From Ulota crispa (lineage: Eukaryota > Streptophyta > Bryopsida > Orthotrichales > Orthotrichaceae), in assembly GCA_963920765.1 (NCBI GenBank), contig OY987244.1, forward strand, positions 23,478,358 to 23,542,357: a DNA stretch of 64,000 nt, given 5' to 3'. This document shows, piece after piece, positions 1 through 11,205 of the stretch. Below the pieces are notes generated by a model. It saw only the letters and a program-made list of their open reading frames with translations, was not told the DNA's origin and searched no databases. A program made the translations under genes and the position numbers. Position 1 is the stretch's first letter. Every line of letters begins with the position of its first letter.

Positions 1-1067
1 ACAAATATGATGGTTTGAGACCAGAATTGTCAAAAGCTGTGACCTCTTAGAAAAGCACCCTATAATGAATATTTGAGGAGTTTGTTTGCACTTTTGACTT
101 TTAAGTGATTTGACTAAATGATTACTAAACTAACTTAAATTTGTACATAGAGAATTTTTTTCAAACTCCATTTCCTTACTGGTGACAAAACTATAATAGT
201 TTATGACGGGTATTTTTAATTCTCAAGTGTTGCAACAAGGAGGAAATTTGATTTCAAGAGCTTGCAACTCCAAAATCTAATATTCTTGTACAGTAATGTA
301 CTACATTTTGCATCACCAAAATTGAAATTTATTTTCATATACCAAAAAGGCTATTGCTTTTGCAAATCTCATTGAGAATGTGCAACTAAAAATATGGATT
401 TGGAGGAGTACTGCGAGTTTATAAAAAATGGTTGTGTTTATCCAAATTTAGGAAGAATTGGTTTCTAATTTTCACATCCAATCAAACCGTTGAGTCTACT
501 CAATCAAATCACCAAAGCCATTTGTGCAAACTCTTTGGTTAAGTAGATTTCTTGATTTTTGATTAGGATAGGGTATGGCTTCTACAAGAGTGCAAACTTT
601 ATCAGAAAACTGATGTGGATTTTTTTCATAAAAACAAACAATTGCGTTACAAGAGCCTCAGCACAATTACTTACTTTCCAAATAAGGTACCTACTCAAAC
701 CTCCTTAGAGTAGCTTCTCTTGATGCAAAACCTCCACCTTGCAACTCAAAGCCAATAAATTACATAAGTTATCCTTTAAAGCTTGTAATGTCGCTATCAC
801 TTTCATATGGGTGCTGGAGCATTAACATAAAAGGTTAGGTGTGCTTCTCTCACCGGCAATTACCACATCAGAAGTGTGAAAAATGAGGCCTGGGCTGGTT
901 TGCTAAAAAAACGAGCTGTCGTCACACACATGAAAGCCAGTTGTTAATAGGCCCACGCATGTGAAAGCTTGTAAAATAGAGTGCACTCCTTTTCACCGCC
1001 TTCAAAAAAAAAACATCTAAGCTACCAACCTGCCCAAGCGCACATCTTAATTTGTGTCCAACTACCC
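1..1067. other. AT-rich intergenic stretch, nothing recognised
   Basis: No coding pattern, RNA gene or paired terminal repeats stood out on either strand. The short open frames near the right edge have no recognisable composition or motif. Confidence 0.5.
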
Positions 1068-1070
1068 GAA

Positions 1071-1218
1071 CACTACAAGAAATTGTCTTAAGTGACATGT
1101 CCGAACTGATTAGATTTGTCCAAAATGACAAAAGACTGTCAAATTGGACAAAATTTGTAGATTTAATCATGTTGATTTGGACATGTTCTTGTCATTTTGA
1201 ACAATTTCCCTTTCTTTT
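1071..1218. mobile_element. Degenerate CACTA-type miniature element
   Basis: The left end CACTACAAGAAATTG is a typical plant CACTA terminus. The interior carries spaced TTGGACA/TGTCCAA motifs in both orientations, also seen in the elements at 5041 and 26146. The right terminus has decayed (CCCTTTCTTTT where CTTGTAGTG is expected). A 3-bp GAA lies on both sides (1068-1070, 1219-1221), the duplication length expected for CACTA. The right boundary is uncertain. Confidence 0.45.
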
Positions 1219-1534
1219 GAAAGAGAGCCAGCAAACGTTTTCAAATACTCTATGAAACAAATGAAGTATTTTCAAATATGCTAATAAAGCAAATTTTGTT
1301 AGAGACTCAACTATGTGACTTGGGTATTTCATTATTTTTGTGTAAGGCTCTGAATTAGTTCATATGAATATGGAAGGAGAAAAACACTTGCAAAAATGAA
1401 GATTTCATGTCCGGAATTGTCTTAAGCCATAATTTCTTTTGCCACAAAATTTCCAAATCTACGTGCTTCATTTTCTCAGGTTCTCTCACGTGATTTAAAA
1501 CTACACACTCAACACTTTTGTATTGAAGTCAAGG

Positions 1535-1559
1535 TTTTTTTTTTTTTTTTTTTTTTTTT
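1535..1559. repeat. T homopolymer of about 25 bases
   Basis: An uninterrupted T run follows AAGG and ends at GCAGAATAA. It could be the tail of a minus-strand retroposed sequence, but no body or flanking duplication was found, so it is called only low complexity. Confidence 0.85.
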
Positions 1560-1963
1560 GCAGAATAATCATTAATTACATCAACTGAAGATAGTCTAAC
1601 GACAAATGAGTTGAAATCAAAGAATACAACTCCCAAATAAACTCCTATTTGTGCTAAGGTATTAAAATTAATAACTTGAACTAAACGATGATGTAGTTAT
1701 AGCATTTAGATGAACGAATGGTTTCTATCCAAAATACTCATGCCTTCAAGCATGTGGCTTTGCCATAATATTTATTTTGGCCATTCTAATAATCTTTGAA
1801 ATATGAAAAAAAGGTTTTGTTGATATCCCCTTCATACATGTCTTAAAATAGCCGGGCCAAATCTGTATTAAAGCAACCAATTTTGAACTCTATCTTATAC
1901 TTATAAAAAAATGTCCCCCCCTTTTACCTATTTGTGGGGTAGTTACTCCCAGATTGGCAGGTA

Positions 1964-2088
1964 AGAGGGGGATGGATGGAGATGGGGTGAATGTGGATGG
2001 GGGTGGATGGGGGGTGGATGGGGGGTGGATGGGGGATGCATAGGAGATGCGATGGGGACAAGATGGGGACGTGGGGATGGGATGGGAT
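1964..2088 (+). repeat. G-rich GGATGG minisatellite
   Basis: Repeats of GGATGGGGGGT and GATGGGG units give many runs of three to six G on the plus strand and almost no C. Closely spaced G runs fit the G-quadruplex pattern. The minus-strand proline/serine-rich open frame across it is a composition artefact. Confidence 0.85.
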
Positions 2089-3662
2089 TTACATTGGTAA
2101 ATGGGTTTACATGACTCACCATCTATAGAAATTTGCAAGCCCATAAGATAAAAAAACATAAGAATATCTTGGTGATATGTGCACCTAGGGAAGCATTTAC
2201 AATTTTGTCACAGTATTTTGTGTTAGTTTGGCCTATGCATGCAAAGACTTTTCATAGTAATCGGTTCCAACTTCTAAGGGTGCCACACCAGTTTTTGGTT
2301 TGGGCTATGCAACAATTGAAGTAAACTGTATGGTAATGGTTATAGATAATACCGTATTACAACAAATTCCAGCTTTACGCCCTACCCATCCAAACTGGGG
2401 TTTTTTCTGAGAGCAGATTAAATAGTTTGGGTGCAAGAATGTCATATGTGAAACTTGGGTGGTATTATGTTTTTTAAATGTATCTTACCAATTAATGTAA
2501 GAAGATAGAAGCCACAAGCAACATCCAAAGGCTCTTGATTTGAACCTCAAATGTAAAAATTGATGGCCTATTCTATCCAATTGTGCTTTTGATTTCATTT
2601 AGCATGAGAGAAAGGTTGATCCCTACAGAAGTCCCCTATGCTATACATTACGGAGGTATAATTTTTTTTTAATAATTTAATTTAATTTTGTAGTACTAAA
2701 ACTGGCGTGGCACATGATCTGACAGCCTGCAGATTTCAAAATTTGTGTCAGAAATGGCAACTTTTTTTTCTATATGCACATCTCTCATGTAGGAGCCTTC
2801 TAGAGGGCTCAAATTTTCTCTAATGATTAATCATAACTTTATTTTGTATTATTGTCAATAGCATGTTCTATCCAAACTCTTATTGATTTTGCAACTGAGT
2901 TTCTAATTCCTTAATTTAAACATGTAGATAAAAAGTAAGAAGGAGTATTAGTTTCTTATGTAATTTGTTCAAAATAGGAGGTCCTTTATTTATCATCAAT
3001 AAGTAATTCTGAAAAAAGAACAATGACAAATTATTTTTATTCATGATTTCAAGTATTCTAATTGTTATGATAAAGATTCCATGAAACAACCCTAAAAAAC
3101 TAAATATTACTCCTTGAATGCCTCCTATTACCTTATGTATATCCTCACAAAGATTAGGTTTTTTTGGATGTTGTACTTGTTTTGTTTTTCATGGTACTCT
3201 TAAGACAATGAAGATACATGAAATGAAGCGTTTCATTAGTATCCATCCAAGTTCAATGCTTTCTCTTTTAACACTCAAAATTACATGAGTTGCTAGCAAA
3301 TTGTGACTTAGGATTAGGATTGTGTATGAGAAGACTCCGTTAGCTTGACATTCTTGCCAAATCTATTGTTGTGAGTGCTTGTGAGAGAGCTCTTTGTTTG
3401 TTGTGTATTTGCTTGAATATAGTATTGCAATCATGGAGTACATTTTGAACTTTTTTTACATGTTCAAATTCTTGAATATTTCCCTTTGTTGATTGTGAAA
3501 TGGTTGATTACCAGATGTAGATTTGTTGTTGTTCTATGAAGGCAATAGATAATGCTTTCTTGGATGAGTTGGATTTTAGATGTATATTTGAATTGTGGCA
3601 CTTAATTTGTTATGACAGAGAATCTCTATTTTCAAGTCATTCTTTGCAAGTTTAACCCTTAA

Positions 3663-3893
3663 CTCTAAAGGACCAAGCAACCATTGTACATACTATGTAC
3701 AATGTTGCATAAGTGGTATTTGGAAAGCATCCATACCTCTACTACATTTTATATCAATACAAAAGTTAGAATATAGAGAAGTGCGGTTCTAGTGAGCTAG
3801 TCAAGATTCAAAATTAAAACTTTTTGTTGGTAGCAAATGCTAATCATACAATAGCGTACATTTATGTACAATGGTTGCTTGGTCCTTTAGGGG
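3663..3893. mobile_element. TTAA-flanked piggyBac-like short element (family A)
   Basis: The left end CTCTAAAGGACCAAGCAACC matches the inverted right end, whose reverse complement is CCCCTAAAGGACCAAGCAAC. TTAA flanks both sides (3659-3662, 3894-3897). Seven bases further left another TTAA precedes CCC, so the outer end exists in an extended TTAACCCTTAA form. There is no coding capacity. TTAA duplications with CCC-starting ends are the hallmark of piggyBac; the assignment rests on ends only. Confidence 0.7.
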
Positions 3894-3897
3894 TTAA

Positions 3898-4129
3898 ACA
3901 ACCAAGCAACCATAGGACCTAGTATGTACGCTGCTCTATAACTAGCATTTGCTACCATCAAAAAGTTTTAATTTGGGATCTTGACTAGACTACCTCACAA
4001 GAACATCATTGATTAATATTCTAACTCCTTTGTTGATCTCAAATGTAATAAAGGTGTGGATGCGTTCCAAATACAAGAAAAATACATTGTATTGTATTGC
4101 TTACTACAAGCTGCTTAGATGTTTAAGGG
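3898..4129. mobile_element. TTAA-flanked element abutting its inverted relative (family A)
   Basis: It shares the TTAA at 3894-3897 with the preceding element and ends ...TTTAAGGG before TTAA 4130-4133. Its interior is an inverted relative of 3663-3893 and also resembles 15318-15564 (shared CATTTGCTACCA, reverse TGGTAGCAAATG, and AGATCAAC tracts). The left terminus is decayed. Confidence 0.55.
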
Positions 4130-4133
4130 TTAA

Positions 4134-5037
4134 GAGGAACTATGAGCACAAAGCAAGATCTTCAAATTTTGAAGAATGCCAATCACAAAGGAGGGAACCT
4201 CAAAATTGCTAAAAATTTACTTTTTTTAATTCTAGATTTGGACTTATCATTTTGAAGTTAAAAATAGAAGTACAATGAAGCACACAGTGCACCTAAAAGT
4301 GTGCTTCTGTGTTCACCATCTTGCTATCACTTTGTAAGCTCATTATTTTAGTCTCGCACTATTTGTATAAGCATCTTGATGGTTAGATGCAATTTTAGAA
4401 TGTTGCACCTCAAAATTAGGTTGAAATTTTTGAACAATCATTATATTTATGTAGGAACTCTATGGAGCCATAGTAGGAAAGTAACATATTTTTATTTCAA
4501 TTAATGCCTATAGCTTTTTATTTGAGTTAGGAAAATTTAGTGACTCTCTCTCTTTAATTTAATATAGAAATTTTGATAATCTAGTAACTAAACATGTGGA
4601 TAGATCGAAGGTGACTTCAATGGGCTATTGTGTATAATGGTCAATTGGGTTGTTTTTGCTATTTTATATGAAGTTTATTTTTGGCCAAAAAAAATTAGTT
4701 TAGTTGAGCTACAAACTTGTATTATCATCTAGATGAAATACTTGACAACTTAAAAAACTTGATAAGTAGATGAAACTAAAAACATGATAAAATCAGGTTG
4801 ATATACAACCAAGCAAAGGTTCCTTGATAGTTGAGTTAATATACTAGGAACTAGGAAGGTTTAATTTCTCAAATAACAAGATTTCTTTCCAAACTTAAAT
4901 GAAGCATATATCATATATGGCATTTGATTGTTATATCCAAATTTGTAAGATGTTAAAGTCAAATGATAAATACTACAATTTTTGTCTTGATCTATATATA
5001 TCCTTGGGTTGAATATTTAAAAAAAAATATTGATATA
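4134..5037. other. AT-rich intergenic stretch, nothing recognised
   Basis: No open frame with coding character and no paired terminal repeats seen. Confidence 0.45.
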
Positions 5038-5040
5038 TAT

Positions 5041-5210
5041 CTACAAGGGAACGTTGTCAATTTGATCATTTTTAGTAAATTTGGACGTGTCAATTTGGAC
5101 ATATTTTTGTCAATTTGGACATTTTTTTGGGTCAGTTTGGACACTATTTTGACAATTTGGACAAGTTTAGTCAATTTGGACGTGTCAATTCAAATATTGT
5201 TTCCTTGTAG
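5041..5210. mobile_element. CACTA-type miniature element with subterminal repeats
   Basis: The ends are CTACAAGGGAAC and, inverted, CTACAAGGAAAC. TAT flanks both sides (5038-5040, 5211-5213), a 3-bp duplication. The interior is almost entirely about seven spaced copies of TCAATTTGGAC. Clustered short subterminal repeats are typical transposase-binding arrays of CACTA elements. It is the same family as 26146-26307. Confidence 0.75.
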
Positions 5211-5696
5211 TATATACTAATGAATATTCAATAGTGAATTTCTATTAATCATTTATTTTCAAAAGAGTATGATATTGGAATGTTAAATCTTGATTTTTCA
5301 TATATGATCCGTAACTTTCAAAATTCAACTTAGGATTTCCCAAACTCTATCTTGGCAAGGATGATAGTTCCACTTGTCTCATTCTTTTCATGTCTTGGGA
5401 TCTATAATGTAAACCTTTTTCCTTACTTTTGAAATTGTGAAGATGCTTTTTTAATTAATTGATGGAAAAATTGCTATACTATATGCATCCTACATAGAAA
5501 AAGTAGGATTATTCCAATTTTGTAATGCAATAATTGCAAAATATCTTGAGAGTTTGTAGTATTTTGACTTCACACTAATACATTGTAGGATGTTGCACAT
5601 CTAGTTTTGAAGCAAATGTGTAGCTTTGTGACTAGTGCTTTTATTTGATTAGAGCATTTATATTCCAATGTAGTAAAAACATCAAAGGAATTTTGT

Positions 5697-5955
5697 AACA
5701 CCATATCCATTAAAATGGGAGATTTCCACTGAATTGAGAGGTAATTGAAAAGAAATTTGATGAAAGGTTTTAATGCAATATAGCTCCATTCAAGCTAAAC
5801 TGCAATAAAACTTTTCAAAATTGACCTAAAATTAGAAGATTTTATGTCAATTCAGCTGAAAACTCTACCTTTAATAGAAATTGTCAATTTAGGTCAAGAT
5901 CAACATGGTTATTTTGAGAGGTGCCCAATCTCCCATTTTAATGAATATGGTGTTT
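5697..5955. mobile_element. Miniature element of the 4-bp-duplication family (family D)
   Basis: The left end AACACCATATCCATTAAAAT mirrors the right end (inverted AACACCATATTCATTAAAAT). TTGT is duplicated at 5693-5696 and 5956-5959. The interior contains an inner inverted repeat around AAAACTCTACC. It is the closest relative of 14780-15077, in opposite orientation. No coding capacity; superfamily not assigned. Confidence 0.8.
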
Positions 5956-5959
5956 TGTA

Positions 5960-7356
5960 TTCTACATCATGCTAGAACAAGAAAGCATTGCTTTTGGAAG
6001 CATATGAAATATTTGCATAAATTGAACAATAAAAACTTATTTTTTAATAATGGACAACCAAAACATCATCACATGTTTCCATTTCAAAAGTTAAATAAAA
6101 ATAGAGACCTTTCTTTTTAAATATGCTGAATTTCTATTTACAATGAAGCAAATTTCATCACCAAGTCAAGTAGAAGCAATACTATTTTATTTTAAAGATG
6201 TGACCGAAAGAAAAGAAACATGCAATTTCCAATGTAAAGTTCAAATAAAGGAAAACCAAGCTTGGCCCAATCAATATCAATTTTGTCAAATCATAAAACC
6301 AATTTATAGTTTAGATCTTAAAGTAGGTACTTTTGTTAAAATTATGAGTGAATATTTTCATCACATTTTCAACACTATGGTAAACTAATTAACTTGTTTT
6401 TATAAAATAATGAAATTTGTACCTATGTCAATTTGGAGAAATTAAATGTTCATACTTGTCTAATTTGTACAATACAAATGACTATTAACAATATAGACAA
6501 TTGTTGAAATGAAAAAGAGTTTCTATGAAACTATATACCAGCACGGTTTTTTTGGGATCATTCTATCTATCCAACTTCTAATAATGCAAGACAAAGAGGC
6601 CCAAACTCAAAAGAGACAAAAAGAACAAAATGAACAATAAATAAACATCAAATGTCCGTCCAAGAATGTCATTCTTTTGTACAATTAGTACACTTCTAAA
6701 TTGATTGTAGAACTTGCTTGGCAAAAGTTTCTGAAAATTAAGATGGTAGAAGTTTGCATTGTATCATTCTATCATTGGCATTCAAATTGAGACTCCATTT
6801 GTATCAAGTATATTGTTTAATTTTTTTAAAATTCAATGTTAGAGTTATGACTTTGTTACAAATATTATTAGAATTTTTTAAAGGCAGTTTACGAAATAAA
6901 AAGAAGTAGAAAACATGTCCTATTGTATATTTGGGAAGTAATTTGTAGTCCTATAAATCACACTTATTTCAAAATACAACAAATTCACATTTAAGTTTTC
7001 AAAGCTCCAAAATCTTAGCTCTAGGATACTATGATAATATCATTTCTTTTTGTACTACAATAGTGGCATGCAATTCCCTAATTTTCTCTTGGCCAAATAC
7101 AATTTACATTGAGTTTTTTTTGCACAAATAAATGCAATTTTTGAAAAGCACTCAATAATTTTTACAATTTCTTATAGTTTTTGCATCAGATTTTATTTTT
7201 GTCTTTGACACCCCTAATCTCATAGTTCTTTTTGAGATTGTCATTCTTTGGGATGTTTTAGTTACACAAAGGCAAGACAAAGGCACAATGATTATCTCTT
7301 CATGTGTATTACAAACATCCATGTTTATAAAATAAAGTCTAAAAGACTTCAATCTA
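5960..7356. other. Intergenic stretch with a possible transposase scrap
   Basis: Apart from the weak BED-like fragment at 6143-6388 it is AT-rich DNA without recognised genes or element ends. Confidence 0.4.
6143..6388 (+). pseudogene. Possible BED-finger scrap of a hAT-like transposase
   Basis: An 81-codon open frame contains FYFKDV followed by CNFQCKVQIK. An aromatic pair ahead of a C-x3-C pattern and basic residues loosely resembles the start of a BED zinc finger, but the histidine half of the finger is not evident. The frame is isolated and lies in transposon-rich DNA. It may be a chance frame. Confidence 0.2.
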
Positions 7357-7360
7357 ACTA

Positions 7361-8387
7361 AACGCCATATTCATTAAATTGGGAAAACTAGATTCCCAAT
7401 TTGTACTTCACCTTAAGGGTGATTGCAAGAAACACTTGTACTATTTTTTGTCCCCTTCACCTCTTGCAGGTGCTTCTTGGCTTGTAACTTCTGCGTTGCA
7501 AGTTCTTTTGAGCTGAAATTTCAGAGGAAGGTACAAGTCATAGTTATAGACCTTCTATAATTTTTGCGGTTTTTTTAAATTATTTTACTATTTTTGAACA
7601 GCCCCCAAATAGGTGTCTACCTTGGCTATTTTGGGGGTTTTTAGTACTATTTTGGGTCCAAAAAAGCTTTTCTAAGGCTACAAATCAAGGATGTTGTTTA
7701 TGGAGCATGCTTACATGCATTTGTAAAAGGGTTTTGCAAAATTATAAACTTCATGGCATCTACATTGTCTCAAAGTGGGCATCCTATCTCCCTTCATTGG
7801 CAAAATACAAAGAAATTTCTCAGCAAAGCAATTGCACCATGTGAATTGGTTTAACGGATTCTCAAATGGCCAGTTTTTATTTTATTTTTTTGAATTATTT
7901 TATTATTTTCTAAAAAGCAAGTAAGAAATTGGCTTTTTGTTGGTGATTTTGTTTTGCGCATAACTTTTAGAATAAAAAGTTTCTAGATCTGAATTTTCAC
8001 AAGTATGCTATTTCAAGTGCTTTACAAATTTTCCATATTTTATCTTACTTAAAAAAAAATTATTCCAAAAGTTCATAGTACTACATAGTACTATCACTTT
8101 TTAAGGGTGTTTGAGACAAAACTGTGAAGTGTTTCTTGCAATTACCCTTAAGCCCATTTTTTCTCCTTAAATTGTTTCAACGCCAGATTCAAAGGTATCA
8201 GATTTGGTTTGAGCCACTAAGATTTTGTCCCTCACAAATTCCTCCTCTCAAATGAGGACACATCACACATGTACCAAAAAAAACATTGCTGAAACCTAAA
8301 GCTCGGTTTAAGGTGATCACCTATTCACCTTAAACCTAGCTTATTCCCAAAATGGGTGTTTCTTCCCAAATTAACAAATATGGTGTT
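7361..8387. mobile_element. Family D miniature element split by a TTAA element
   Basis: The outer ends are AACGCCATATTCATTAAATT and, inverted, AACACCATATTTGTTAATTT. The flanks are ACTA (7357-7360) and ATTA (8388-8391), one mismatch from a 4-bp duplication. Removing the insertion at 7417-8147 and one TTAA leaves about 292 bp, the size of its relatives at 9204, 28215 and 50185. The host element is therefore older than the insertion. Confidence 0.75.
7417..8147. mobile_element. TTAA-flanked element with GGGTRATTGC ends (family C)
   Basis: The ends match for more than 20 bp (GGGTGATTGCAAGAAACACT left, GGGTAATTGCAAGAAACACT inverted right). TTAA lies on both sides (7413-7416, 8148-8151). About 731 bp without a long open frame, so non-autonomous. 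TTAA duplications are known for piggyBac and Sola3; the ends here begin GGG rather than CCC, so I leave the superfamily open. It sits inside the family D element at 7361-8387. Confidence 0.75.
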
Positions 8388-8391
8388 ATTA

Positions 8392-9199
8392 GATCTCAAT
8401 TACACTGGGTTTCCTTCTAGAGTTCTAGGTTTTAACCATTGAAAGATTTTTTTTACACTAACAAAAACTTCCTAAATTAAAGGGTGTAATAATTCTTAGA
8501 AGAACACAATACTGGTGTCCAAAAATCAAGGGGGAAAAGCCCAAGTGGAGAAATACTGAATATGGTTTAGAGTGCCATTCTGCAGAGTCTCGTGGCCATG
8601 AAATGAGCGTGCCTATCATCACCGCCCTTCTTTGAATGATACTGTATTTCAAAGACACAGGAAGCTTCTGATCTTGATGCCTTACACACGGAATGGATTT
8701 GAAGAGCAAACGCCACACAAGCTCAATGAGCATGTTCCGTCTACTAATACAAGTATACAATAATACAACATGTCTCAATGTCTGCAATCCCATGATTAGC
8801 TGCTGCAAGTCTCTCTTTTATTCCTCACTCCCATCATTCACGCTGCTTAGTAAGTGCTCACCCGCCAGCACTCACTCACTCAGTCACACGATTTGCAAGG
8901 TCCACCCCCACAGCTTAGAAATACCTTGCTTGCATGCCTCACAGGCTTGCTTCATGCCACTTTTAAATTCCCCAAAATGGTTCCAAACCAGTCAGTTGCG
9001 TAGCTTGCCTTCCTCAGTCCTCACCAACATGCTATACTTCTCTTTCAACCTCATTGCGGCCGCATCACATGCCTTCTACACAAGTTCCTTAGTTCAGTTG
9101 TCCGTGCAGTTGTCAACCTACCCAGATTTAAGTTCACATAGTTTTGATTTTGTAGAACTTACACAATTATCATGCAGCTTTCTTGGTAGGCAACAACGT
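8392..9199. other. Intergenic stretch, locally richer in G+C
   Basis: The only coding-like signal is the minus-strand fragment at 8926-9075. The long plus-strand open frame over the same place is its shadow. Confidence 0.4.
8926..9075 (-). pseudogene. Degraded BED zinc-finger fragment, hAT-like
   Basis: On the minus strand one frame reads KACDAAAMRLKEKYSMLVRT, then a stretch ending in an in-frame stop (TGA), then LVWNHFGEFKSGMKQACEAC. The VW-x-HF spacing followed by C-x2-C is the pattern opening a BED zinc finger, found at the start of hAT transposases. The histidine part is not seen downstream. It is probably a remnant of a plain DNA transposon; a diverged host BED gene cannot be excluded. 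Confidence 0.35.
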
Positions 9200-9203
9200 T
9201 CTA

Positions 9204-9457
9204 AACGCAAAATTTGTTAATTTGGGAAAAAAAAGCAATTTTGGGACTTTTGGATATTATGTTTTTAAGAGATTTCTAGTGATTTACTATGAATTTTGTG
9301 ATGATTTCTTCAAGACTTTACATCAATGATGAAATATCTTGAATGAATTATCAAAATAATCACTTTAAATCACCAAAATATTCTCACTAATGTAAAATTT
9401 AGTATTCTAAAATTTGGTTTGGGAAAGGCTTATTTTCAAATTAACAAATGTGGTGTT
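9204..9457. mobile_element. Family D miniature element with TCTA duplication
   Basis: The left end AACGCAAAATTTGTTAATTT pairs with the inverted right end AACACCACATTTGTTAATTT. TCTA is present at 9200-9203 and 9458-9461. It is 254 bp and non-coding. It confirms the duplication length of the family as four bases with variable sequence. Confidence 0.8.
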
Positions 9458-9700
9458 TCTAGTGCTAGGCTGCTAAATGTAGAACTACACAACTTACTCC
9501 AATTAATGTGCCCTACGCTAATAATGCCAACTTGCAATATGTCAAGAAATAAATGAATTTGTGAGATGCACTAATTAAATAGTTCACAATAGTTCAAATT
9601 AATTTGATTAATTGTGGACCTCATCACAAAAATTTAAAGTTATTTGCCATTTAACTAGGCAAAATTCCAAAGAGGTCTTGCAAGCATGTAATTCTCTTAG

Positions 9701-9915
9701 CACTAGAAGAAAAACAAGGATAAACAGCTGCCACAAATCACAACGACTAGGCTACTAGAATTGCTTTGCAACTGCAAAACAACTGCACAACAACTGCACA
9801 ACAACTACACAACAACGTGCAGTTGTTGTGCAGTTGTTTTGTAGTTGCAAGGCAGTTCTGGTGACCTAATCGTTGTAATTTGTGACAGTCGTTTATACTT
9901 GTTTTTCTTCTAGTG
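9701..9915. mobile_element. CACTA-type miniature element, CACTAGAAG subfamily
   Basis: The ends are CACTAGAAGAAAAACAAG and its inverted copy, with TAG at 9698-9700 and 9916-9918. The arms continue inward with matching CACAAATCACAACGA-type sequence. The centre is built of repeated CAACTGCA motifs in both orientations, so the whole element can fold back. It is related to 29786-29989. Confidence 0.85.
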
Positions 9916-10269
9916 TAGAAAGTATGTGAGGGATGTCACAATATGGAGGTTGTGCCACTAAGAAGCTACTTGAAAGGCATCAAAACTACAAAAGGTGTTG
10001 TTGTAACCCTACTTGAAGAACAAGGGTGAGAAACATGCTACATATCCACACTAATTAGACATATATCCTTCCAAATTAATGTGAAGGGCTTGTCCACCAA
10101 TGATTAGGCAATATTGGTTATTAAAATAGCAATATCCACTTGAAATGGTAAAAAAATCTATGTTGATGTTTGAAACTACCCAAATAAAATTTGACTAGAT
10201 TTTTCCCAAAAACTACTAATATTAGACTATGAATATAGAAAATGTTTGGTGCATGCTCAAGGAAATCTA

Positions 10270-10574
10270 CATCAAATAGTGCATTTAGGTTGCTCCATTA
10301 ATACTAATTTCTTGACATTCTACACTATTTAAATACTTATTGCTGCTACAGTAATTTTCAGCAATAATTATTGTAAAAATTAAATTTAAAAGACTTGGCA
10401 ACTATTACAAAGATTTAGAAAGAGAAATTAGCAATATCCAAGTTGTAAACCAAATGAAATTTAAATATATAAAGAGTTGCATGCACATCCAGATGGGCAA
10501 GTGGTGGATCATGAGGTAACTTTCCAAGGTAAGGCAATCTAATTGTTGAGGCAACCTAAATGCACTATTTGGTG
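10270..10574. mobile_element. TA-flanked miniature element, CAYCAAATAG ends (family E)
   Basis: The ends CATCAAATAGTGCATTTAGG and inverted CACCAAATAGTGCATTTAGG match over more than 20 bp. TA on each side (10268-10269, 10575-10576) suggests the Tc1/mariner group. Two further copies lie at 21793-22088 and in an intron at 47562-47851. Confidence 0.75.
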
Positions 10575-10818
10575 TAAATGAAATTGGGAAATACAATGTT
10601 TCAATAAGTGAAACTCAAAAACTTCCCCTAGTGTTGCCCCTTGCACCAATCAATGCTCGTACTAACTGAAATAAGTTGTGTATAGCACAAGCCTCTCTAA
10701 TTTACGTTTTCTAAAAATAGATGCACAAATTAACAAATTAACTTCCTGCCAAAATTAAGTCAACTTTTCCCTTATAAACATATGGATACACAAATGTGCT
10801 ATAAAATTTCTGGCTTAG

Positions 10819-11205
10819 TTGGATGAGCATACCATTGCCAATATTGAGCAAGAATTTTGTGCCCTCAAGGTTGCCTATTTGAGTGAACCGGCTTTGATTG
10901 TATCATTGGATGGTTGCAACAACATTGCAACTTTGTTCTATGAAACTGAGAAGATTGTTGAAGGCTGCTTTGAGTTACTATGCAACTTTTGTGAAGGCAT
11001 AGCCACCATGTTCCCTAACATGGACAGAGTTGAATCCAACTTCTTTGTTCTTAAACTTTTGAAGTATGAGCTTTATAAATTGTTGACTGACTTTTGGCTT
11101 GATGTTATAGTGCAAACAGTTCCATGCCTTGGCACAATTAGTTTGATATCAAACATGCGCATAATAAACATAAACTTGTTAATTTATGACAAAAACACAA
11201 ACTAA
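10819..11205 (+). pseudogene. C-terminal fragment of a hAT-like transposase
   Basis: A 128-codon open frame contains ANIEQEFCALKVAYLSEPAL, LCNFCEGIATMFPNMDRVES and KYELYKLLTDFWLDVI in order. This follows the dimerisation-region pattern of hAT-like transposase proteins as I remember them (ESDF...LTDFSLEGI). Nothing upstream continues the protein and the end runs into AT-rich sequence, so this is a fragment. It is a plain DNA transposon remnant; the identification is from memory. Confidence 0.4.

Larger units (their letters stand above)
1222..3651. other. Intergenic stretch with only low-complexity sequence
   Basis: It holds a T run and a G-rich minisatellite, listed separately. Otherwise it is AT-rich sequence in which I see no gene and no paired element ends. 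Confidence 0.45.

Noticed and set aside
1890-2159. Proline/serine-rich minus-strand open frame
   Set aside because: It is the reverse reading of the G-rich minisatellite.
8693-9220. 175-codon plus-strand open frame
   Set aside because: Serine- and leucine-rich with no motif; the opposite strand of the same place carries a BED-like pattern, so it is the shadow of a degraded minus-strand sequence.
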